DNA from: Pseudomonadota bacterium
GTDB taxonomy: Bacteria; Desulfobacterota; Binatia; Binatales; Binataceae
Direction of reading: 5' to 3'
Assembly (NCBI GenBank): GCA_021323675.1
Contig: JAJPKP010000027.1
Coordinates: 62,001 to 126,000 of the forward strand
DNA: 64,000 nt
Below are positions 37,180 to 44,105 of the stretch, one piece after another; position 1 is the stretch's first letter, and every line of letters begins with the position of its first letter. A program made the position numbers and the translations under genes. The notes under the pieces were generated by a model, which was not told the origin of the DNA, made no database searches, and worked only from the letters and a program-made list of their open reading frames with translations.

Positions 37180-38715
37180 ATGGCTAATCTGGTTCAGGAT
37201 CTGATCGATCAAGTCGTAATCGGCGCGAAATCGCGCATCCTCGACGACCTTCAAAAGGCCGACACGTTTTCGGGCGGGATCAACGGGCAGCAGCTCGTAT
37301 GGTACGACCTCGACGAATCGGTCCGTTACCTCTACCCGTTTGAAGAGCAGATTCCGCTGGTTGCGGGCAATGCGAAGAAGGGCATTCCCGCCCTTCCTCG
37401 GGTTCCGGCGCGCGGCGGCAACGCCACCCACTGGAAAACGGTCACGGCGATCAACGCCTCCAACATCTCGGGGGGAGTTGCGCGCGGGCAACGAGGCGGA
37501 ACGATCGTGGTCGACACCCACGACATGAGCGCCGCGTTCAAGTCGCTGGGCCTGGAAGCCTCGATCGATTTCGAGACCCGGTACGAGGAAGGCGAACTCG
37601 ATCCCGACAACATTTCCACCGCGGTCCAATCAGCCCTGCGATCCGTGCTGATCTACGAAGAAAAGTGCGCGATCTTCGGGAACAGCTCGCTTGCGCTCGG
37701 TACCACGCCGACGCCGGCGCTTAGCGCATCGACCACCGGCGGATCGCTTGCCACGCAAACGCTTTCGGTGATTGCGGTCGCGCTCACGGGCGAGGGCTAT
37801 TACGGCTCTTCGGTCGCGGGCGGTGTGCCCGGGCAGGTTTCGCGCACCAACGCGGATCGCACAACCGCGACGTATGGCGGCGGCAGCGCGAGGGCCTCGG
37901 CCGCGCAGACCGTGTCGGTAACCGGTCCCACCGGCAGCGTCGCCGCGACGGTCGCTCGCGTGAGCGGCGCGGTTGCGTATGCGTGGTTCTGGGGCGCGCC
38001 AGGAAGCGAAGCTCTCGGCGCGATTACCACGATCAACTCCGTCCAGATCACCGCGCCCGCAGCGGGCACTCAGCTCGCATCGGCCTTGTCGGCGGACAAC
38101 TCGCAGAACGCCCTGGTGTTCGACGGGATTCTGACCCAGATGATGGGCCAATCGTTTGGCGCGGCCTCGGGCAGCTATGTTGGCGTTCAGCCGGCCGGCA
38201 CCGCGGGAATCGGGACCGGTCTCACGACCGATGGCAACGGCGGGATCGTCGAGTTCGACGCGATTCTCAAGGACCGATGGGACAACTACAAGCTCGGCTT
38301 CGACCGGATCCTGTGCAACTCGCAGGAAGCGATCAACATCAACAAAAAGGCGCTCAACGGTTCGCCCGGCGGAGCCACCTCGCTGTTTCGCTTCCAGCTC
38401 GATGCTGACAAGAGCGAGGGCGTGGTCGCGGGCTCGCGCGTGGTCGCGTACCACAACAAATTCACGGGCCGCGACCTCGACGTGGTGGTGCATCCGTGGG
38501 TCCCGCCCGGAACGATCGTTTTCTGGAGCGACCGCGTGCCCTATGCGCTTTCGAACGTCGCCAACATCATCCAGTTCAAGGTGCGCCAGGGCTACTACCA
38601 GATCCAATGGCCGCTCGCGACGCGGCAATACCAGTACGGCGTCTACGTGGACGAGGTTTTGCAGAACTTCTTCACGCCGGCGTTCGGGATGATCACGAAC
38701 ATCGGGAACGAGTAA
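37180..38715 (+). CDS. Major capsid protein with a large insertion
   Basis: 511 residues; the position after the protease and the overall content identify the coat protein. It has no separate delta domain, as expected when scaffold comes from the upstream gene. The middle (about residues 180-310) is rich in Ala, Thr, Ser and Gly (TPTPALSASTTGGSLATQTLSVIAVALTG) and reads like a beta-sandwich insertion. The C-terminal part, GRDLDVVVHPWVPPGTIVFWSDRVPY, resembles other coat proteins. It could be displayed on the capsid surface. The ribosome site is AGGGAAAAGC, fitting high expression. Confidence 0.85.
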   Translation: MANLVQDLIDQVVIGAKSRILDDLQKADTFSGGINGQQLVWYDLDESVRYLYPFEEQIPLVAGNAKKGIPALPRVPARGGNATHWKTVTAINASNISGGVARGQRGGTIVVDTHDMSAAFKSLGLEASIDFETRYEEGELDPDNISTAVQSALRSVLIYEEKCAIFGNSSLALGTTPTPALSASTTGGSLATQTLSVIAVALTGEGYYGSSVAGGVPGQVSRTNADRTTATYGGGSARASAAQTVSVTGPTGSVAATVARVSGAVAYAWFWGAPGSEALGAITTINSVQITAPAAGTQLASALSADNSQNALVFDGILTQMMGQSFGAASGSYVGVQPAGTAGIGTGLTTDGNGGIVEFDAILKDRWDNYKLGFDRILCNSQEAININKKALNGSPGGATSLFRFQLDADKSEGVVAGSRVVAYHNKFTGRDLDVVVHPWVPPGTIVFWSDRVPYALSNVANIIQFKVRQGYYQIQWPLATRQYQYGVYVDEVLQNFFTPAFGMITNIGNE

Positions 38716-38778
38716 GGACGAGGCGCGCGAGCCGCAGCCGGCGGGGGCGGGAAGGATGTCCCCGCCGGCGTCTCGTCC
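38716..38778 (+). promoter_or_regulatory. Strong nested stem-loop after the capsid gene
   Basis: Immediately after the capsid stop, GGACGAG pairs with CTCGTCC around an inner perfect 10-bp stem GCCGGCGGGG / CCCCGCCGGC. There is no T tract, so it is not a classic terminator. Its place suits a 3' stabiliser or attenuator that gives the capsid message more copies than the downstream genes. Confidence 0.6.
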
Positions 38779-38812
38779 GAAACCATCTCACTGGAAAGCG
38801 GAGGGAAACCGA

Positions 38813-39058
38813 ATGAAGCTGTTCCATCCCAATTACAGCGGGTCGGATGTTGGAGTGGGCGGAAAGCAGTACCGAGTCGAGCGCGCGGGGAACGGCGGCG
38901 TTTACGTGAACGTGCCGGATGAGTTCGGCCCGTTGCTCTTCGAGCACGGGTTCCGCGGTGCCGGCGTGATCGATATCGACGCCGTCGCGCGCGATGCGAT
39001 CAAGACCAGGGCGTCCGAAGAGAACGGAAAAAAGGCCGCCGCGCGGACCAGGGACTGA
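38813..39058 (+). CDS. Small phage protein of the head region, 81 aa
   Basis: Starts at ATG 38813 after GGAGGGAAACC. The sequence MKLFHPNYSGSDVGVGGKQYRVERAGNGGVYVNVPDEFGPLLFEHGFR is mostly beta and is followed by a charged tail ending KKAAARTRD. Small proteins between coat and connector genes are usually head-tail joining or decoration factors. I do not recognise a specific family. Confidence 0.7.
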   Translation: MKLFHPNYSGSDVGVGGKQYRVERAGNGGVYVNVPDEFGPLLFEHGFRGAGVIDIDAVARDAIKTRASEENGKKAAARTRD

Positions 39059-39097
39059 GGGGCGTCCGCTTAGCGGTTATTTGCGGAAGACACGACG

Positions 39098-39754
39098 ATG
39101 CCATCGCCAGACCCGGGTGATTTGACCGATATCGCGGCCGTGGAACAGTTCCTGTCCTTGCCCGCCGGCAACGCCGACGAAGCACTGCTGCAGAATCTGA
39201 TCACCGCGGTGTCGGCTGAGATTGCCACCTACTGCGAGCGCAGTTTCATGTCGCGAACCTGCACCGAAGTTAGAAATGGCAGCGGGCGCGACGTGATGAC
39301 GTTGTTCAATTCGCCCTGCACTTCGGTCAGCCGGCTCACGATCGATGGGGTCGATGTGCCTCCGGCGGCGGATGCGACTTCCGCGGGCTACGGGTTCGAT
39401 GCCGACCGGATCTATCTCCGCGGCGCTCCGGGATTCGGATCGCCATTCCTGCTCGGGCGTTACGTGTTCGAGCCGGGCTACCAGAACGTGGCGGTCACCT
39501 ACACTGCCGGTTACTTCACGCCCGGGCAGCAGGCGGCCGGACAATCGCAGCCATCTGAAGTCGCGGCCTTGCCGGCGGACCTGAAGATGGCGGCGACGGA
39601 ACTCGTGGCGCTTCGATACCGGCAATCGAAGCGATGGGGCGACACGGGCTTCGGCATCGGATCGGAGCGTGTGAACTACTTTATCGGCGATATGCCCGCG
39701 GCGACGCGGCTCAAGCTCGATCGCCATCGCCGGGTCGTGCCGATCGAGCCATGA
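39098..39754 (+). CDS. Head-tail connector (gp6-like)
   Basis: 218 residues. The N-terminal half, DLTDIAAVEQFLSLPAGNADEALLQNLITAVSAEIATYCERSFM, is the helical start common to HK97 gp6-type connectors. The pattern TYTAGYFTPGQ and ALPADLKMAATELVALRYRQSKRWGDTGFGIGSE follows, as in this family. It forms the ring between portal and tail terminator (g6 position in the GTA order). It overlaps the next gene by 4 nt. Confidence 0.85.
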   Translation: MPSPDPGDLTDIAAVEQFLSLPAGNADEALLQNLITAVSAEIATYCERSFMSRTCTEVRNGSGRDVMTLFNSPCTSVSRLTIDGVDVPPAADATSAGYGFDADRIYLRGAPGFGSPFLLGRYVFEPGYQNVAVTYTAGYFTPGQQAAGQSQPSEVAALPADLKMAATELVALRYRQSKRWGDTGFGIGSERVNYFIGDMPAATRLKLDRHRRVVPIEP

Positions 39755-40203
39755 ATTCGCGCGAAGCAATCTACGCGGCGCTGTTCGCCCAGCTCCAGGC
39801 GATCAACGCGAATCTTGCGCCGGGAGCTCCCTCAATCCAGGCCTTCTCGCGCAGGTTCGTTTCGTCGTCGCGAGCGGATCTGCAGCCGGCGCTCCTGATG
39901 ACGGAGGTGGGCGAGGAGTACGAGCATCTCGCGTTTGGAGCCCCGGCGAAGGTAACGCTGATTGCGAACGTTTTCATTTATACGCGCGACGGCGCCGACC
40001 CGAATGCGGTTTCCGCCACCAATTTGAATGGGCTGCTCGATTCACTGGAAGCGGCCATCAATCCCGTGTTTCCCGGCGAACAAACCCTCGGCGGACTCGT
40101 TCGCTGGGCGCGCATCGCGCATCGACAAACCATCTACGACGCCGTGCAGGACATGACGCAGGCCGTCACGAAGGTCGAGATTCGGATGCTGGCGGCGGCC
40201 TGA
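39751..40203 (+). CDS. Probable tail terminator / minor tail protein
   Basis: 150 residues from ATG 39751. Features are MNSREAIYAALFAQLQAINA, the middle strand VTLIANVFIYTRDGADPN and the end TIYDAVQDMTQAVTKVEIRMLAA. The layout (helix, five or so strands, amphipathic end) resembles tail terminator proteins that cap the tube beneath the connector. The position corresponds to g8 of the GTA. No separate stopper gene (g7) is obvious between it and the connector. Confidence 0.65.
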   Translation: MNSREAIYAALFAQLQAINANLAPGAPSIQAFSRRFVSSSRADLQPALLMTEVGEEYEHLAFGAPAKVTLIANVFIYTRDGADPNAVSATNLNGLLDSLEAAINPVFPGEQTLGGLVRWARIAHRQTIYDAVQDMTQAVTKVEIRMLAAA

Positions 40204-40230
40204 CCTAATCGCGAAAGAGAGAGTGAAACC

Positions 40231-40446
40231 ATGGAAGGACTCAGGGAACGGATCAAGAACGCGTTGAAGGAGCTGTTCGAGAAGCACTTCGAATGCCCCG
40301 ATCGCAACTGGCCCGCCGAGACTCACCGGGCGATCTCCGCAATCAAAAGCGAAATCGTCGCGCGCGTCGAGGCGGAATTCGAGCGTCTCAAGGAACTCGA
40401 AGCGGCGGTGGTTTCGCCACGGCATCAGGCGAAAGAGAGGAAGTAG
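40231..40446 (+). CDS. Small coiled-coil protein, 71 aa
   Basis: The gene lies between tail terminator and tail tube. MEGLRERIKNALKELFEKHFECPDRNWPAETHRAISAIKSEIVARVEAEFERLKELEAAVV is highly charged and almost entirely helical, with heptad-like spacing near the end. There is no clear homologue in the GTA order. AAAGAGAGAG before the ATG may serve as ribosome site. Confidence 0.65.
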   Translation: MEGLRERIKNALKELFEKHFECPDRNWPAETHRAISAIKSEIVARVEAEFERLKELEAAVVSPRHQAKERK

Positions 40447-40449
40447 CAT

Positions 40450-41214
40450 ATGCAGGCGGCATTCGGCAGCGGCTCGCTGTGGGGTGTGATTACTCAATTT
40501 GCCGACGGGTCGATACCGGCGACGCCCACGATCGCAAAGGTCGGCACACTTCAGGAGTGGTCGCTGAATGTCCAATGGGACATCCGGCAGCTCTACGGAG
40601 GCTTCGATTCTCCGGTCGCGATCGGGCGCGGCAAGGCGAAGTATCCGCTCAAGTTCAAATTCGCGCAGCTCAACGCGAACCTGCTTCAGGCGTTCGTGTT
40701 CGGAGCGCCCGGACAGCCCGTCACGGGTGAAACCCTGATGGCGGAAGATGAGCAGCACTCGGTCCCCAGCTCCGCGCCCTACAACCTTACGATCTCTCCG
40801 CCGAATTCGGGGACTTTCGCAGCCGACTGGGGCGTGCGCTACGCGGCGAGCGGCCTCACTCTTACCAAGGTCGCGAGCGCGCCGTCCGCGGGACAATACA
40901 GCGTGAGCGGCGGAGTTTACACGTTTGCTTCCGCCGACGCGAACGCGGCGATGCTGGTGTCGTACGAGTACGCGCTCGCGGGTGGCTACACGATCCAGGT
41001 CAGCAGACAATTGCTCGGTTCGCTCCCGGCCTTCAAGTTCTTCGGCAAGGTCCTGTTCTCGGGCAAACAGTTGACCGTGAAGATGAACCAGGTGGTCGCG
41101 TCGAAACTCTCGATGCAGACGAAGATCGACGATTTCATGATTCCTGAAATTGACGCGGAGGCCTTCGCCGACGCATCGGGAACCGTGATGTATCTGTCGA
41201 TGGTCGAGCTGTAG
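40450..41214 (+). CDS. Major tail tube protein
   Basis: 254 residues; ATG 40450 is 3 nt after the previous stop. The N-terminus SGSLWGVITQFADGSIPATPTIAKVGTLQEWSLNVQWDIRQLYGG, and the strand-rich rest ending KMNQVVASKLSMQTKIDDFMIPEIDAEAFADASGTVMYLSMVEL, fit tube proteins of siphophages. It corresponds to g9 of the GTA order. The middle (AASGLTLTKVASAPSAGQYSVSGGVYTFASADANAAMLVSYEYA) may be a small Ig-like elaboration. Confidence 0.78.
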   Translation: MQAAFGSGSLWGVITQFADGSIPATPTIAKVGTLQEWSLNVQWDIRQLYGGFDSPVAIGRGKAKYPLKFKFAQLNANLLQAFVFGAPGQPVTGETLMAEDEQHSVPSSAPYNLTISPPNSGTFAADWGVRYAASGLTLTKVASAPSAGQYSVSGGVYTFASADANAAMLVSYEYALAGGYTIQVSRQLLGSLPAFKFFGKVLFSGKQLTVKMNQVVASKLSMQTKIDDFMIPEIDAEAFADASGTVMYLSMVEL

Positions 41215-41236
41215 GACGGCGTTCGGGGATGTGAGC

Positions 41237-41635
41237 ATGGGCTGGTACACCGGGAAAATCCGAGAGCCGTTGATCGAAGGCGAAACGGTTGCGCTGGCGG
41301 GTCAGCCGTTCGTTGTCGCGCCGTTCAACATTCGGCGGATGCGGATGACGGCGGGTGCGCGCTCGATACTGCGCGAAGTCGGCGCGTCCAAACGGCCGGC
41401 GGACTCAAACGAGACGATCGCCGCGATTACCGAAATTGCGGCGGTTGCATTGTCCGCAAACTATCCCGACATCACCGCGGCGATGCTTGACGAGCATGAA
41501 GCTCTGCGGCCCGCCGATTTGCGGGCGGTCCTGGAAGCGCTGGGCAAGGCGAATGGCGGAGGAGACGAACCGCCGGGGGAAGCGAAAGCCCCGCGGAGCG
41601 GGGCATCGAACGCACAGCCGACTGGGATCGCGTAG
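41237..41635 (+). CDS. Tail assembly chaperone, upstream frame
   Basis: 132 residues from ATG 41237 (a GTG two codons earlier is also possible). The body, FVVAPFNIRRMRMTAGARSILREVGASKRPADSNETIAAITEIAAVALSANYPDITAAMLDEHEALRPADLRAVLEALGKANGG, is like other tail tube/tape measure chaperones, which occupy this place (g10 in GTA). Its TAG overlaps the next GTG by one base, and the next frame is -1 relative to this one. A programmed frameshift making a longer protein is possible. Confidence 0.75.
   Translation: MGWYTGKIREPLIEGETVALAGQPFVVAPFNIRRMRMTAGARSILREVGASKRPADSNETIAAITEIAAVALSANYPDITAAMLDEHEALRPADLRAVLEALGKANGGGDEPPGEAKAPRSGASNAQPTGIA
41575..41581 (+). other. Candidate -1 ribosomal frameshift site
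   Basis: In the upstream frame the codons here are CCG GGG GAA. A P-site GGG can slip back onto another GGG, after which reading continues in the downstream chaperone frame, open from 41491 to 41877. The heptamer GGGGGAA is not a perfect X-XXY-YYZ site, and the exact slip position is therefore uncertain. Confidence 0.35.
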
Positions 41636-41877
41636 TGGCGCATTTGTGCGTGTCGCTGGGCTGGAGCTGGGAGGAGACCGAGGACCTGACGATGCCGCAG
41701 TTGCGCGCATTGCGCGATTACTTTGACGACCATCCGCCGCTGCATCTGGTGGTAGCGGCCGCATTGAACGTTAAGTCCCGCCGCCGCGCCCAGGAACGGG
41801 AAGCAAGTCGGGCGACGATTGCCGCGCTCGATGCGCTGCTCGCGCAATCGGCCGCGGGCGGCGGACGAGTTCGATAA
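41635..41877 (+). CDS. Tail assembly chaperone, downstream frame
   Basis: As a separate gene it begins at GTG 41635 and has 80 residues: VAHLCVSLGWSWEETEDLTMPQLRALRDYFDDHPPLHLVVAAALNVKS. The Trp-rich start resembles the C-terminal extension of G/GT-type chaperones or the short g10.1 protein of GTAs, which both precede the tape measure. The frame stays open for 144 nt upstream of the GTG and reads naturally there (ERTADWDRVVAHL), which favours production by -1 frameshift rather than, or besides, internal start. Confidence 0.7.
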   Translation: MAHLCVSLGWSWEETEDLTMPQLRALRDYFDDHPPLHLVVAAALNVKSRRRAQEREASRATIAALDALLAQSAAGGGRVR

Positions 41878-41889
41878 GCGAGGCGCCAC

Positions 41890-43002
41890 GTGAGCAACAC
41901 CGAAATGATCGCGCGGGTGACGGCGGATACCTCCGGCTTCGCCGACGGGATGCGGCAAGCGGCCGCGATTGCGCGCGACAGCGCTGGAGACATCGAGGCC
42001 GCACTGAGTGCCCTTTCGGAGAACGGTGCGGCAAGTTTGGGCGATCTTTCTTCCGTCGCGCAGCGCAGCGCGCAGAACGTAAATTCCAGCCTGGCGGCGA
42101 TGGCCGAAGCGGGCCGCGGCGCTTCGGAATCGATAGCCGGAGCACTGGCTTCGGCAAGCGAAGCGGGAGGGCGTTTTTTTGATGCGTGGATGCGCGGCGG
42201 CCGCAATCTGGGGCTTGAATTTGCCGAAACTGCGCGCTCATTGCTCTCCGAGTTCGCCCGCACCGGATTGCAGGATCTTGTTATCGGGGGCAGTAGGGGC
42301 AGTCTTGGAGGGGCGGTCTTTGGGACGCGCGGATCGGGCGGACTGTATGGGCTCGCCGCCGGCGCGTTTCAGGAGACCGCGCTCGAACAAGCGTTGGATC
42401 GCGCATGGCGCGGCATCTCGGGCACCGTCAGCGAAGTGTTCAGCGGAGCCTTTCACGCTCTCGCAGGTTCTTTCACGAGCCTGTTTGGAAACGCATTTTC
42501 GGGAGCGGCGGCCGGCGCCATTTCAAATTCCGCCGCCGCGACCGTGAGCGAAGCCGCGACGGCGGCGGAGACTACCGCATTGACGGCCAACACCGCCGCA
42601 ATCGGAGTCCTCTCGGCTGCGATGGCGGCCAACACGATCGCGGTTGAGCAGCTTGTGGCGGTAACGGAATTGGACGCAGCCACGAGTCTGCCTGGTTTCG
42701 AAGGCGGCGGAATTGTTCCTTCGGCCGCACGCGGGATGGTGCTGGGCGGCCGCGCCTCGCTCGCAATCCTGCATCCTCGCGAGATGGTCCTGCCGGCGCC
42801 GCTCAGCGAAGGAGTCCAGTCGGCGATCACCGCGGGCCGGTTCGGCGAATCGTCCGGCGGCGACGTGCATATCCATATCGGAAGCATCCAGGGCGGCAAC
42901 CCGACCGACCTTCGGCGCGAGCTGGAGCGATTCGCCGATCGAATCGGCGACATCGTCCGCGATCAGCATCGCGCCAACCGCTTTCTGAAGACTCGCTATT
43001 GA
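41890..43002 (+). CDS. Short tail tape measure protein
   Basis: 370 residues from a GTG. The N-terminus MIARVTADTSGFADGMRQAAAIARDSAGDIEAALSAL is typical of tape measure proteins. Ala/Gly/Ser-rich, partly hydrophobic helices follow, with the usual C-terminal signature FEGGGIVPSAARGMVLGGRASLAILHPREMVLPAPLSEGVQ. Tail length scales with this protein; 370 residues are few for a siphophage and closer to the short GTA tail (g11). Confidence 0.85.
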   Translation: MSNTEMIARVTADTSGFADGMRQAAAIARDSAGDIEAALSALSENGAASLGDLSSVAQRSAQNVNSSLAAMAEAGRGASESIAGALASASEAGGRFFDAWMRGGRNLGLEFAETARSLLSEFARTGLQDLVIGGSRGSLGGAVFGTRGSGGLYGLAAGAFQETALEQALDRAWRGISGTVSEVFSGAFHALAGSFTSLFGNAFSGAAAGAISNSAAATVSEAATAAETTALTANTAAIGVLSAAMAANTIAVEQLVAVTELDAATSLPGFEGGGIVPSAARGMVLGGRASLAILHPREMVLPAPLSEGVQSAITAGRFGESSGGDVHIHIGSIQGGNPTDLRRELERFADRIGDIVRDQHRANRFLKTRY

Positions 43003-43123
43003 TTCGCAGCCGTCGAATCGAAGGGCGCGGATGTGCGCCGGCTTGGCGCAACCAGTGGAAAACAGGCGGACCGGCGCCGAGCGATTTGCAAGCAAATGTG
43101 CGCAAGTCCATAGACGATAGTCG

Positions 43124-44041
43124 ATGAGCTCGGCGCTCTTTCCCAAATTTCTCGGCGCGGCATTTTCGATCACCAAGGCCCCCAGGTTCAATACACTCAT
43201 CCAGGAGAGCACGTCCGGCAAGGAACTGCGGCTGGCGCTGCAGGCGATACCGCGATGGGAGATTACGCTCACCTACGAATATCTGTATGCGCGCCAGCGA
43301 TACCTCGCGGCGAACCAGGTGCCGGATGCTTCGGCCCTGATCGATCCCGTCAATTTGATCGCGAACGATTGGGCGGCGCTCGCCGGGTTCTTTGCGGCGC
43401 GCCAGGGAGCGTTCGACGATTTTCTGCTCGATGACCAGGACGAAGATCCCGTCATCAGCGAAGTCAACGGCCTGATCGGGGTCGGCGACGGGAGCACCAG
43501 AAGCTTTCAACTGCAGCGGCAGCTCGGATCGTTCAACGAGCCGGTGCAGAACATAAACGGCGATCCGGTCTTGCCGGCGGGCAACTGGAGCCCGGGCCGA
43601 ATCAACGCAATCAACGACGTAATTCTTCCAAGTTCGACCGCGATGGCGGCGCAGGCCAACCGGCAACCCGCGGTTCAAAGCATAGGATGGCCCTGCAGCT
43701 TCAAATGCACGTCCGCCGGGACGTCCGGCGAGATCGAACCGAACTGGAGGCTGGCCGCGCAGGCGGGCCAGAGCGTGGCGGACGGTTCCGTTACCTGGAC
43801 CAATCAAGGCGCGGCGTTTGTGCTGTACGTCAACGGCGCCGCGCAATCGCCCACTGCGTATGTGTTGTCATCGACCGGAATAGTCACATTCAACACGCCC
43901 GTGCCGAATGGATATCGGATTTCATGGACGGGAGATTTCTATACTCGGGTTCGATTTGTGCGCGACACGATCGAGTTCGACGAATTTTACTATCAATTTT
44001 GGCAAGCGAAGCGGGTCGAGCTGATTAGCGTGAAACTCTGA
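43124..44041 (+). CDS. DUF2460 distal tail protein with an inserted domain
   Basis: 305 residues. The DUF2460 family (g12 of GTA, the distal tail ring) is evident from FNTLIQESTSGKELRLALQAIPRWEITLTYEYL, WAALAGFFAARQGAFDDFLLDDQDEDPV and GVGDGSTRSFQLQRQLGSFNEPVQNINGDPVL. Residues ~168-235 are additional: PSSTAMAAQANRQ, CTSAGTSGEIEPNW and VADGSVTWTNQG interrupt the beta domain. This extra block resembles small carbohydrate-binding modules. The C-terminus, GYRISWTGDFYTRVRFVRDTIEFDEF, is normal for the family. Confidence 0.9.
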   Translation: MSSALFPKFLGAAFSITKAPRFNTLIQESTSGKELRLALQAIPRWEITLTYEYLYARQRYLAANQVPDASALIDPVNLIANDWAALAGFFAARQGAFDDFLLDDQDEDPVISEVNGLIGVGDGSTRSFQLQRQLGSFNEPVQNINGDPVLPAGNWSPGRINAINDVILPSSTAMAAQANRQPAVQSIGWPCSFKCTSAGTSGEIEPNWRLAAQAGQSVADGSVTWTNQGAAFVLYVNGAAQSPTAYVLSSTGIVTFNTPVPNGYRISWTGDFYTRVRFVRDTIEFDEFYYQFWQAKRVELISVKL

Positions 44042-44105
44042 ATCGCGATCGCGGGCGGCCCTTTGACGACAGGAGGCCGGCGCCTGAAAAACCGGTGCGA
44101 ACGCC

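Noticed and set aside
35938-37629. 563-aa minus-strand ORF over the protease-scaffold and capsid genes
   Set aside because: Antisense shadow in a high-GC coding region; no ribosome site or domain.
42174-42181. Run of seven T inside the tape measure gene as a terminator or frameshift site
   Set aside because: The frame continues intact in one reading frame on both sides and no stem precedes it.
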